Notes: generated by a model not told the origin, from the sequence alone. A stretch of DNA of 26,817 nucleotides from CAZFAT01 sp964517075 (GCA_964517075.1 CAZFAT010000380.1:1-26817); one strand, 5' to 3'; shown: positions 8,148 through 15,582, numbered from the stretch's first letter. Program-made: numbers and translations.

Positions 8148-8854
8148 GCGGGATTTTCGACGGCGGACCCAAGGTCCAGTTGTCGCTCGACCTTCAGACG
8201 CTGGATGTCGCGCTGGCGACCGCGGACATCGCGGTGCGGGCCGGCGTGGACTGGCTCGAGGTCGGCACGCCTCTGATCCTCGGCGAGGGGCTGCACGCGG
8301 TGCGCGCGCTGCACGAGCGCTATCCGTCGCACCCCGTCGTGGCGGACCTGAAAACGATGGACGCCGGCTTTCTCGAAGCCGAGATGATGTTCAAGGCCGG
8401 GGCGTCCTTCGTGGTCGTGATGGGCCAGGCGCACGAACACACCATCCGCGAGGCCGTGAGGGCCGCGCGGCAGTACGGGCGCTACGTCATGGGCGACGTC
8501 ATGCTGTGTCCGGACAAGGTCGCGATGGCACAGACGATGGAGGCGATCGGCGTGGATGTGGTGATTGTCCACACGGGCCTCGACGAGCGCCACTGGGAGA
8601 TCGGGAAATCACCGCTGGACGATCTGCGCCGGATTCGGCCCGCGGTCAAATGTCCGCTGCAGGCGGTTGGCGGCCTCTCGATCGATCAGGCGGCCGAGTG
8701 CCCGTCGCTCGGCGCGGACCTCGTGGTGATTGGCGCGCCGCTGGCCGTCGCGGACCACGAGTTGAAGCCCGGCGCCGACGCCGAGACGCTCTTCGGTATC
8801 ATTCGGAGTTTCGTGGAACGCGTGAAAGGCCCTCGAGGCGATCGACACCGATGA
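8144..8854 (+). CDS. HUMPS/KGPDC-family enzyme (OMP decarboxylase superfamily)
   Basis: This 236-residue alpha/beta barrel resembles 3-hexulose-6-phosphate synthase and 3-keto-L-gulonate-6-phosphate decarboxylase. The superfamily motif DxKxxD is intact as D68-L-K70-T-M-D73 and continues AGFLEAEMMFKAGA, very like hexulose-phosphate synthases. An early D16 and E39 (LEVGTPLI) correspond to other active-site acids, and AVGGLS and VIGAPLA match the phosphate-binding loops. The product should therefore act on a phosphorylated sugar, by decarboxylation or aldol chemistry. The usual partner, 6-phospho-3-hexuloisomerase, and a sugar kinase are both absent from the window. Start and stop overlap both neighbours by ATGA. 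Formaldehyde fixation is less likely than sugar-acid catabolism given the dehydrogenase neighbours, but it is not excluded. Confidence 0.88.
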   Translation: MSGIFDGGPKVQLSLDLQTLDVALATADIAVRAGVDWLEVGTPLILGEGLHAVRALHERYPSHPVVADLKTMDAGFLEAEMMFKAGASFVVVMGQAHEHTIREAVRAARQYGRYVMGDVMLCPDKVAMAQTMEAIGVDVVIVHTGLDERHWEIGKSPLDDLRRIRPAVKCPLQAVGGLSIDQAAECPSLGADLVVIGAPLAVADHELKPGADAETLFGIIRSFVERVKGPRGDRHR

Positions 8855-9894
8855 CACAGACCATGGCGGCCGTGGTGCAGTTCGCGCTCGAACCGGGCGC
8901 GGTGGAACTGCGTGAGATGCCGAGGCCCGATCCGGGCCCCGGCGAGGTGCTGCTCCGCGTGCGCGGCGTCGGCGTCTGCGGATCGGACGTCCACCAGTTT
9001 CACAACACGCAGTCGTGGAACGTGCGCGTGCCGGTCATTCTCGGCCACGAGTTCTGCGGCACCGTGGCCGCCCTCGGCGACGAGGTGAAGGGGTTCACCG
9101 AGGGCGACCTCGTGGCCAGCGAGACGGCCGCAGACGTCGACGCCAACTCGCCGCTGACCCGCGTCGGGCAGTACAACCTCGATCCCGCCCGCCGCGGCTT
9201 TGGCTATGACATCCACGGCGCGATGGCCGAGTATGTGGCCGTGCCGGCGCGCCTGCTGCATCGGGTCCCGAAAGGGGTGCCCGCCGAAGTGGCCGCGATG
9301 ACCGAACCCTGCTGCGTCGCGTATCAGGCCACGGTGGTCAACGCACGCGTCCGCCCCGGCGATGTCGTGATCGTCATTGGTCCGGGACCGATCGGCCTGC
9401 TGTGCGCGACAATGGCCCGGCTGTCGGGGGCGGGGCACGTGGTGCTCGCCGGCATGCCGCGCGACAAGGGCCGCATGGCCACGGGCCTGCGCGCCGGCGC
9501 CACGCACGCGGCCGAGTCGCCTGAGGACGTGGCGACGCTCGTCGCGGCCCTGGGGGACGGTCTCGGCGCCGACGTGGTGATCGATGCGGCCGGCGTCTCC
9601 GCGACGCTGAAGTCGGCCCTCGCGTGGGTCCGGCCCGGTGGACACGTCGCGAAGGTGGGCTGGGGCCCGCAGCCCCTGAATTTCTCGCTCGATCCGCTGG
9701 TGAAGAAAGCCGTCACCCTGAGCGGCAGCTTCAGCCACACGTGGGCGGTGTGGGAACGCGTGCTGGCCATGCTGGGCACGGGACAACTCGATCCGCGGCC
9801 GTTCCTGTCCAAGGTCTCGCCCATCTCCGACTGGCGCGCGTCGTTCGACGGCATGCACGCGGGGGAGTTGATCAAGCCGGTGCTGGTGCCGTGA
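8851..9894 (+). CDS. Zinc-type alcohol/polyol dehydrogenase (MDR family) lacking the structural zinc site
   Basis: The 347-residue protein is a medium-chain dehydrogenase like sorbitol and threonine dehydrogenases. Catalytic-zinc residues are visible: C43 in GVCGSD, H66-E67 in GHEFCG and E152 in TEPCC. The Rossmann loop GPGPIG is at about 177-182. The lobe that normally holds four structural-zinc cysteines (about 90-112) contains none, reading SETAADVDANSPLTR and then GQYNLDP, although the flanking sequence is otherwise conserved. Mammalian sorbitol dehydrogenase also lacks this zinc, so activity is expected. The ATG overlaps the HUMPS stop (ATGA). It probably oxidises a sugar alcohol or sugar-acid hydroxyl with NAD(P). 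A hairpin-rich repeat follows before the next gene. Confidence 0.92.
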   Translation: MTQTMAAVVQFALEPGAVELREMPRPDPGPGEVLLRVRGVGVCGSDVHQFHNTQSWNVRVPVILGHEFCGTVAALGDEVKGFTEGDLVASETAADVDANSPLTRVGQYNLDPARRGFGYDIHGAMAEYVAVPARLLHRVPKGVPAEVAAMTEPCCVAYQATVVNARVRPGDVVIVIGPGPIGLLCATMARLSGAGHVVLAGMPRDKGRMATGLRAGATHAAESPEDVATLVAALGDGLGADVVIDAAGVSATLKSALAWVRPGGHVAKVGWGPQPLNFSLDPLVKKAVTLSGSFSHTWAVWERVLAMLGTGQLDPRPFLSKVSPISDWRASFDGMHAGELIKPVLVP

Positions 9895-9908
9895 AGGCCG
9901 CGGCCAGA

Positions 9909-10002
9909 TCGGAGTGTCCGGCTTCAGCCGGACCGGCGCTGCGCGCCTCGAGTCGGGTGTTGCGTTTCCTTCTTTTCGTCCGCCTCAAGGCGGACACTCC
10001 GA
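9909..10002. repeat. REP/BIME-like inverted repeat with two hairpins
   Basis: Twelve-base arms (9909-9920, tcggagtgtccg, and 9991-10002, cggacactccga) are perfect inverted repeats. Each arm lies in its own smaller hairpin: gtccggct/agccggac at 9916-9933 and gtccgcct/aggcggac at 9978-9995. The element fills most of the 136-bp gap between the dehydrogenase and the second SDR. This two-headed architecture resembles bacterial interspersed mosaic elements. I find no second full copy in the window. Confidence 0.7.
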
Positions 10003-10030
10003 CGGGCCTTTGACCCGACGACCGAGAACC

Positions 10031-10783
10031 ATGACCTACATTGACCTGAAGGACCAATTCGCCATCGTGACGGGAGGCGCGCGCGGGATCGGCTACGCGA
10101 TTGCCGAGCGTCTGATGCGGTCGGGCGCCTCGTGCGCGCTGTGGGACCGTGATGCCGCCGAGCTGGCTGCGGCGGCGGCTCGTCTTTCCGCCCTCGGCTT
10201 GGTGCACACGATCGCGGTCGATGTCTCGAATCCGGACGCGGTCGAGGCCGCGACGTCGGCGACGTTCACGAAGACGCCACGCGTGGACATCCTCGTGAAC
10301 AACGCCGGAATCGCCGGCGTCTCGAAGAAGATGTGGGAGTGCACGCCGGCCGAGTGGCAGGTGGTGCTGCAGACCAACCTGTTCGGCGTGTTCCTCTGCT
10401 GTCGGGCCATCGTGCCGCACATGATGAAGGAAGGCTACGGCCGCATCGTGAGCGTCGCCTCGATCGCGGGCAAGGAAGGCAATCCCAACGCCTCGCACTA
10501 CAGCGCGGCAAAAGCGGGCGTCATCGGCCTGACCAAGTCGCTCGGCAAGGAGCTCGCCGAAACGGGCATCCTCGTCAATTGCATCGCGCCGGCCGTCATC
10601 GAAACGGCGATTCTCGAGCAGATCACGCCCGAGCACGTGGCCTACATGCGAACCAGGATTCCCATGAACCGGTTTGGCAAGGTCGAGGAGGCAGCGGCCC
10701 TCGTCACCTGGCTGGCCTCGCGCGAGTGCTCGTTCAGCACCGGGGCGGTCTACGACCTGTCCGGTGGGCGGGCGACGTACTGA
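10031..10783 (+). CDS. Short-chain dehydrogenase/reductase (SDR), cluster copy 2
   Basis: The 250-residue classical SDR has TGGARGIG at 14-21, an acidic WDRD after strand 2 (D39) favouring NAD, NNAG at 90-93, and catalytic S144, Y157 and K161 (YSAAK). It resembles FabG/glucose-dehydrogenase-type and sugar-acid dehydrogenases. It follows the MDR dehydrogenase on the same strand but is separated by 136 bp holding the two-hairpin repeat, unlike the overlapping genes before it, so its expression may be set separately. The ATG is preceded only by a weak GAGA. It ends one base before the GTG of the small membrane protein. Confidence 0.92.
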   Translation: MTYIDLKDQFAIVTGGARGIGYAIAERLMRSGASCALWDRDAAELAAAAARLSALGLVHTIAVDVSNPDAVEAATSATFTKTPRVDILVNNAGIAGVSKKMWECTPAEWQVVLQTNLFGVFLCCRAIVPHMMKEGYGRIVSVASIAGKEGNPNASHYSAAKAGVIGLTKSLGKELAETGILVNCIAPAVIETAILEQITPEHVAYMRTRIPMNRFGKVEEAAALVTWLASRECSFSTGAVYDLSGGRATY

Positions 10784-10784
10784 C

Positions 10785-10997
10785 GTGACGCTCGCGGCCG
10801 GCGCGGCGCTCGGTCTCGTGTTTGGCCTCCTCGCAGGCACGTGCGCCTTCGTGATCGCATACTCGGAGTACAAGCGGAACTGGTCGTTCCGGGGCAATCC
10901 GGTGCACAAGGCGCTTCAGACGGCCCTGGTGACCTTCATCTTCTTCTTCGTGGCCACGATGATCCTGCCGCAGGTGTTCCGTGCGGCGGGTGAGTGA
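10785..10997 (+). CDS. Small two-helix membrane protein
   Basis: The 70-residue protein starts with GTG one base after the SDR stop. Two hydrophobic stretches (about 5-25 and 44-64) flank a short basic and aromatic loop (SEYKRNWSFRGN). No family is recognised. The tight spacing on both sides (1 bp upstream, 9 bp downstream) supports a real gene in the same transcript. The next gene also encodes a membrane protein, so the two may work together. Function unknown. Confidence 0.6.
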   Translation: MTLAAGAALGLVFGLLAGTCAFVIAYSEYKRNWSFRGNPVHKALQTALVTFIFFFVATMILPQVFRAAGE

Positions 10998-11006
10998 GGT
11001 GCGTCA

Positions 11007-11534
11007 ATGATCCAGCCGGCAAGCGGCGATATTGCCTGTCCAATCTGCGGCGAGTCCATCAAGGCCGTCGCCATCAAGTGCCGGTATTGCAACACCGATC
11101 TGGTGGAGTACCGGAGCGCGAAAGAGGCGGAGGTGGAGCGGCCGCTCTTCGTGGGACACCAGGCCGCGGTCTACTCGCTCACCCAGTGGGCCATCGTCGT
11201 CCTCACGCTCGGCATCGCGTATCTCGTGTACTGGGTGCGGGCCCGATCGACGAAGTACACGTTGACCACGCAGCGGATTCAGATCGAGCGCGGCCTGTTC
11301 TCGACCATCAAGATCAGCGTCGAGCTCTTCCGGATCGACGACTTCGACATCCACCGACCCTTCGCGATGCGCGTGCTCGGCTATTCGGTGCTCCACCTGC
11401 GGTCGTCCGATCCGGACTTCGCCTCGGTGCACCTCGAGGGCATCCCGAACCTGGACACGCTCTCGGACACCCTGCGCGAGTGCTCGCTGCGTGAACGGAC
11501 GCGGCGCCGCGTCACGACGTTCGTCAAGGCGTAG
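11007..11534 (+). CDS. Zinc-ribbon plus bacterial PH-domain membrane protein
   Basis: The 175-residue protein has an N-terminal zinc ribbon with C11, C14, C25 and C28 (CPIC...CRYC). A hydrophobic helix lies at about 58-77. A YdbT/bPH2-type pleckstrin-homology-like domain follows (TKYTLTTQRIQIERGLFS, then ISVELFRIDDFDI and MRVLGYSVLHL). A GAGGT ribosome-binding site sits about six bases before the ATG. PH-like domains of this type are membrane-associated and often of unknown role; the ribbon suggests a protein or nucleic-acid contact on the cytoplasmic side. It sits between a small membrane protein and an exported peroxiredoxin, with no clear functional link to the sugar cluster. Confidence 0.85.
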   Translation: MIQPASGDIACPICGESIKAVAIKCRYCNTDLVEYRSAKEAEVERPLFVGHQAAVYSLTQWAIVVLTLGIAYLVYWVRARSTKYTLTTQRIQIERGLFSTIKISVELFRIDDFDIHRPFAMRVLGYSVLHLRSSDPDFASVHLEGIPNLDTLSDTLRECSLRERTRRRVTTFVKA

Positions 11535-11568
11535 AAGAGTGGTCGGTGGACGCAAAAGAGAGGTGCAG

Positions 11569-12180
11569 ATGATCGCCCGCAAGTGTCATACGACGACGGT
11601 CCGCCTGGTGGCGGGCGTGGCGCTGACGGTGATGGCGTGGGCCGGATCGAGTGTGACGCCGGCCTGGGGACGTCAGGCCCAACCGGCCAGCCCGCCGACG
11701 GTGGGCGCAGCGGCGCCGGACTTCACCCTGACCGCCCTCGACGGCACGACCCTGAGGCTCGCGACGGCCCTTGCGCAGGGCCCCGTCGTGCTCATTGTGG
11801 GACGAGGATGGGTCGGGTATCAGTGTCCGTTCTGCAACCGGCAGTTCGGCGACTTCCTTCGGCATGCGCCGGAGATCGAGAAGGCCGGCGCGCGGGTGCT
11901 CTGGGTGTACCCGGGGCCCGCCGAGCAGGTGCAGGAGCGCGCGAAGGAGTTCGCGGCCAACCGCGCGTTTCCGTCGAACTTCACCTTCCTGCTCGATCCC
12001 GGTTACGCGTTCACGCTCCGCTACGGGCTGCGGTGGGACGCGCCGAACGAGACGGCCTATCCGTCAACGTTCGTGATCGATCGCGGCGGTGTCGTGCGCT
12101 TCGCGCGCGTCAGCCGTACGCACGGGGACCGTACCCCGGCCACGGACGTGCTGGACGTCCTGGCCGCCCTGAAAAAATAA
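11569..12180 (+). CDS. Exported peroxiredoxin-like (AhpC/TSA, redoxin) protein
   Basis: The 203-residue protein starts at the ATG preceded by GAGAGGTG; an upstream in-frame ATG at 11491 would overlap the PH gene and lacks this site. Residues 1-36 form a signal peptide ending near PAWGRQA. The thioredoxin-fold domain follows with the CxxC motif at C86-P-F-C89 (GYQCPFCNRQF), as in redoxin-like thiol peroxidases. The following PSTFVIDRGGVVRFARVS is the canonical late strand pair with a cis-Pro region. It is likely a periplasmic thiol oxidoreductase or peroxidase. It converges on the dioxygenase gene with only 10 bp between stop codons. Confidence 0.87.
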   Translation: MIARKCHTTTVRLVAGVALTVMAWAGSSVTPAWGRQAQPASPPTVGAAAPDFTLTALDGTTLRLATALAQGPVVLIVGRGWVGYQCPFCNRQFGDFLRHAPEIEKAGARVLWVYPGPAEQVQERAKEFAANRAFPSNFTFLLDPGYAFTLRYGLRWDAPNETAYPSTFVIDRGGVVRFARVSRTHGDRTPATDVLDVLAALKK

Positions 12181-12190
12181 GGCCAGCCGA

Positions 12191-13003
12191 TCAGCCGGCT
12201 CCACCCCGGCCGCGTCCCGGCCCACCCCGCCGGCCGCCACGCCCGCGCCCGCCGTCTGGCTGACCGACGGCAGCATCGGACAGGTCCAGCGCGACGGTGA
12301 ACCCCGCGTCGTAGCCGGACGCCGACTTCACCGGCTGCAGGAGGAGTTGCTCGCCGCCCTGCCGGTAGATGCCATCGGCGGCGTTCGGCGTGTCGCGGCG
12401 TCCCTTCTTCACGTACGGATCCAGCGCGTGAATGCGGTCGTTCAGATCCTCGGGCATGAAGAGCTGCGAGGTGAATTCGTAGGCCTGGGCCCCCGCGCCC
12501 GGCGTGCGGATCTTGAAATGGATGTGGACGGCGCGTCCCGCGTACCAGCCCGGATAGATCGTCGTGAATCGGGCGGTGCCCTGTGCGTCGGTTGGCTGCA
12601 CGCCGCGCAGAAAGGTGGTGCCGACGTTGTCGGCCGCGAAGCGCGCATCGGTCACGCCGGAGTACTCGCCAAGCGCGTCGCACTGCCAGACGTCCACCGT
12701 GGCGCCCTGGAGCGGCGTGCAGCGTCCACCGGCGAGCTGCGACACGCCGAAGGCCAGCGCGAGCGGCACTCCCGGCCTCGGCCGGCCGGTCCCCGCGTCG
12801 GACCGGATGTCGGATCGGAGGGCCCGAGCCTCCAGAAAGTACGGGCCTTCCTCCAGTTCGGGCTTGGCGATGCACTGCGGCACGGTCCCGGCCTGCCCTC
12901 GCACGACGTCCCACGCGCCCAGCCCGAGCCCGCCAGCCGCGAGCAACCGGACCGCCTCGCGGCGGCTCAGCAACCGCCCAATCGTTCGATCGTCCCAATC
13001 CAT
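12191..13003 (-). CDS. Exported intradiol ring-cleavage dioxygenase with Gly/Arg-rich tail
   Basis: The 270-residue protein begins with a twin-arginine-like SRREAVRLLAAGGLGLG (13-29), as expected for export of a folded iron enzyme. The intradiol fold is supported by Y114 in GEYSGV, YPGWY (Y150, Y154) and HIHFK (H160, H162), the Tyr/Tyr/His/His ligands of nonheme Fe(III). These enzymes cleave catechol-type rings between the two hydroxyls. The last 21 residues are almost all Gly and Arg (12194-12256). A GGGGAGG precedes the ATG by six bases. Export implies extracytoplasmic aromatic cleavage or tailoring, fitting the tannase-like gene elsewhere in the window. The exact substrate is not predictable. 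Confidence 0.9.
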   Translation of the reverse strand: MDWDDRTIGRLLSRREAVRLLAAGGLGLGAWDVVRGQAGTVPQCIAKPELEEGPYFLEARALRSDIRSDAGTGRPRPGVPLALAFGVSQLAGGRCTPLQGATVDVWQCDALGEYSGVTDARFAADNVGTTFLRGVQPTDAQGTARFTTIYPGWYAGRAVHIHFKIRTPGAGAQAYEFTSQLFMPEDLNDRIHALDPYVKKGRRDTPNAADGIYRQGGEQLLLQPVKSASGYDAGFTVALDLSDAAVGQPDGGRGRGGRRGGPGRGRGGAG

Positions 13004-13109
13004 GAGCTACCTCCCCGGCGACACCCCTGGGCGGCGTGGAGCCGCGCGCCCGTTCCATCACACGCATACGACGAGTGTGTGTCGGCTGCTCCACCCGAAC
13101 GCCTCGACC

Positions 13110-14981
13110 CTACCCCCGCACGTCGGTCAGCCGCGCCCGCATCTCTTCCGAGTCCCAGGCATGCTCGCTCGACGTCGGGTCGATCTCGCGATCGGCCAGC
13201 AGGAGCGCTTCCTGGTGCGCGATCTCCTCGCGCACGCTGGTGATGTAGGCCGCCATGTTGTGCCGTGCCGCCGCCAGCCTGGTCATCGCCGCCTCGTCGT
13301 ACCGCAGAAACTGCTGACCCGCCCGGTGGGCCGAATACGCGCGGTGACCGAGCTGGCGGAGGATGTCCACGCCGAGACGCACGCTCGTGTCCTGGTGCTG
13401 CCGGTACACATGGCGCACGCCGAGGTCCATGAGTTCGTACGCGTCGAACCGATGGCGGGCCCGCGTCATGATCGTCAAGTTGGGAAAGTGCTTGCGCGCC
13501 GTCGTCACCAGGGACCGGGCGGTGTCGGGATCCTCAACCGCACTGACCAGGATCCGCGCGTCGGCGGCGCCCGCCGCCTCGAGCAGATCGTGGCGCGTCG
13601 CGTCGCCGTAGTAGACCTTGAAGCCCATCCGGCGCAGCAGGTCCACGCGGTCCGAGTCGTGGTCGAGAATCGTGGCCTCGACGCCGTTCGCCCGCAGGAA
13701 CCGGCCCACCGTGCTCCCGAAGTGGCTGAAGCCCGCGAGGATGACCGCGTGCTTCTCCTCGGGCGCGTCCGGCGCACGGTCGGGAGCCTGCCGCGTGCCG
13801 ACGCGCGGCAAGACCACACGCTCGGTCCACAGCATCGCGATCGGCGTCACCGTCATGCTCAGCGCCGTCACCGCCATCAGCGTCGCGACCCAGCCGGCGT
13901 CCAGCACGCCGAGCTGCCCGGCAAAGGCGAGCAGCACGAACGCGAACTCGCCCACCTGCGACAGGCCGACAGCAAACACGAGGTTCTGATCCAGCGACAG
14001 ACGGTTTGCACGACCGACGCCCGCCAGCACCAGCAGCTTGACCACCATGACGCCGGCGGTGAGCAGCGCCACGCGGGCGGGCGCCTCGCCAATCAACCGG
14101 AAGTCGATCGACGCGCCGACGCCCATGAAGAACAGACCCAGCAGCAGTCCCTTGAAGGGGTCGAGGTCGCTCTCGAGTTCGTGTTTGAACTCGCTCGTGG
14201 CCAGCACGAGACCGGCCAGGAACGCGCCGAGCGCCGCGCTGAGGCCGACAAGCTGCATCAGCACGGCGATGCCGACGACAATCAGGAGCGCTGAGGCGGT
14301 GAACAGCTCGCGAAGCCGCGTGCGCGCGACGACACGCAGGAGCGGCACGATCACCCAGCGGCCCCCAGCGACGACGAACCCGACGGCGCCGAGCACGGCC
14401 AGCGTCTGCATCCAGCCGGGCAGATGGCCGATGCCGGGTGCATGCGCGTCGGCCGGCGCGGCCGGTGCGATCGCGAGGAGCGGCAGCAGCGCGAGGATCG
14501 GGATGACCGCGATGTCCTGGAAGAGCAGCACGGCGAAGGACTGTTGCCCGGCGGCCGTGCCCATGAGGCGCTTTTCCTTGAGCGACTGCAGGGCGATTGC
14601 CGTGGAGGACATCGCCAGGGCGCAGCCGGCGGCGAGGGCCGCCCGCCAGCCAAGTCCCAGGAGCGCCATGGCCAGTCCGAGCGTGGCGGCCGTCACCACC
14701 ACCTGTGCCGCGCCGGTGCCCAGCACGATCCGCCGCATCCGCCAGAACGCCGCAGGCTCCAACTCCAGTCCGACGAGGAAGAGCATCATCACGACGCCGA
14801 ACTCGGCGAAATGCATGATGCTCTGGCCCTCTTCGCCAACGAATCCGAGCACGTACGGTCCGATGACGACGCCGGCCAGGAGGTAGCCGAGGACCGATCC
14901 CATGCCGAGCCGTTTCGCCACAGGCACGCAGGCGACCGCGGCGCCGAGATAGACGACCGCCTGGATCAGGACGTCAGACAT
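13110..14981 (-). CDS. KefB/KefC-type K+/H+ antiporter (CPA2) with RCK domain
   Basis: The 623-residue protein has an N-terminal CPA2 membrane domain (about 1-390) with a conserved FQDIAVIP (154-161) and ESDLDPFKGLLLGLFFMGVG (270-289), the Kef regulatory-loop region. An RCK_N domain starts at about 411 (AVILAGFSHFGSTVG) and contains KVYYGDATRHDLL. The nucleotide loop is GFSHFG, with Ser in place of the middle Gly of GxGxxG. Kef systems release K+ in exchange for H+ when electrophile-glutathione adducts bind. The start is ATG at 14981, overlapping the ancillary flavoprotein gene by 8 bp. The gene order and overlap fit a Kef/KefG pair. No GSH-synthesis gene is visible here, so the ligand may be another thiol. 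Confidence 0.93.
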   Translation of the reverse strand: MSDVLIQAVVYLGAAVACVPVAKRLGMGSVLGYLLAGVVIGPYVLGFVGEEGQSIMHFAEFGVVMMLFLVGLELEPAAFWRMRRIVLGTGAAQVVVTAATLGLAMALLGLGWRAALAAGCALAMSSTAIALQSLKEKRLMGTAAGQQSFAVLLFQDIAVIPILALLPLLAIAPAAPADAHAPGIGHLPGWMQTLAVLGAVGFVVAGGRWVIVPLLRVVARTRLRELFTASALLIVVGIAVLMQLVGLSAALGAFLAGLVLATSEFKHELESDLDPFKGLLLGLFFMGVGASIDFRLIGEAPARVALLTAGVMVVKLLVLAGVGRANRLSLDQNLVFAVGLSQVGEFAFVLLAFAGQLGVLDAGWVATLMAVTALSMTVTPIAMLWTERVVLPRVGTRQAPDRAPDAPEEKHAVILAGFSHFGSTVGRFLRANGVEATILDHDSDRVDLLRRMGFKVYYGDATRHDLLEAAGAADARILVSAVEDPDTARSLVTTARKHFPNLTIMTRARHRFDAYELMDLGVRHVYRQHQDTSVRLGVDILRQLGHRAYSAHRAGQQFLRYDEAAMTRLAAARHNMAAYITSVREEIAHQEALLLADREIDPTSSEHAWDSEEMRARLTDVRG

Positions 14982-15543
14982 GCGCGCCGTCCACCGCCGA
15001 TCGGGGCAGCAGGCCATCGGCCAGATCGGAGAGATAGCGGCCGTATCGCACCGCCTCGGCCTGCAGCACGGCGTCCGGCAGCCGGTTGGTCCCGTGCACG
15101 GCAAACGGCGGCAGCCACGTCATGCCGCACAGCGTCACGGTGCGTTCGAACGGCCGGAGGAAGTCCCCGAGCGTGAAGCCGTGGAACCCGGCGAGCTGAT
15201 AGGCGGCCTCCGTCCCGCCGCTCGTCACGACGTGGCCCATGGCCTTGCCGCGGAGCGCCGTGCCACCAGGGCCGTAGGCCCACCCGAACGCCAGCACCAG
15301 GTCGATCCACTGCTTGACCAGGGGGGGCGCGCTGTACCAGTAGAGCGGGTGATGCCAGATGGTGACGTCGTGGCGCATCAGCAGCGCCTGTTCCTCGCCG
15401 ACGTCAACGTCGAAGTCCGGATAGCGCTCGTACAGATCGCGGAACGTCACGTCGTCGCGCCGGGGCACCTGGCGAAGCAGCGCCGCGTTCGTGCGTGATT
15501 TCTCGAGCCGGGGATGGGCGAAGAGGACAAGCACGCGCGCCAT
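14974..15543 (-). CDS. KefF/KefG-type NAD(P)H oxidoreductase, antiporter ancillary subunit
   Basis: The 189-residue flavodoxin-fold protein has the opening RVLVLFAHPRLEKSRTN, the WHHPLYWYSAPPLVKQWID segment and the GHVVTSGGTEAAY loop typical of NQO1/MdaB/KefF-KefG proteins. In Escherichia coli such proteins bind KefC or KefB and are needed for full activity. The gene is directly upstream of the antiporter and overlaps it by 8 bp, giving strong contextual support. The ATG at 15543 lacks a Shine-Dalgarno; a -10-like TACACT sits seven bases before it, so the start may be leaderless. Confidence 0.92.
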   Translation of the reverse strand: MARVLVLFAHPRLEKSRTNAALLRQVPRRDDVTFRDLYERYPDFDVDVGEEQALLMRHDVTIWHHPLYWYSAPPLVKQWIDLVLAFGWAYGPGGTALRGKAMGHVVTSGGTEAAYQLAGFHGFTLGDFLRPFERTVTLCGMTWLPPFAVHGTNRLPDAVLQAEAVRYGRYLSDLADGLLPRSAVDGAHV

Positions 15544-15550
15544 GCGCGGC

Positions 15551-15556
15551 AGTGTA
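15551..15556 (-). promoter_or_regulatory. -10-like TACACT seven bases before the KefG-type start
   Basis: On the minus strand, TACACT preceded by TG (extended -10 style) lies seven bases upstream of the ATG at 15543, where a transcription start would fall at or near the start codon. No ribosome-binding site is visible and no good -35 was found. Evidence is positional only. Confidence 0.28.
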
Positions 15557-15582
15557 CAGAAAACGGCCGGGCCGAGCCGCGT

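Noticed and set aside
8144..8854. HUMPS gene as part of formaldehyde fixation (RuMP)
   Set aside because: The hexuloisomerase partner is missing and the neighbours are dehydrogenases and an isomerase, so sugar-acid use fits better. It is not excluded.
12564..14294. Long plus-strand open frame opposite the dioxygenase and Kef genes
   Set aside because: No signal, domain or ribosome-binding site; both minus-strand genes are well supported.
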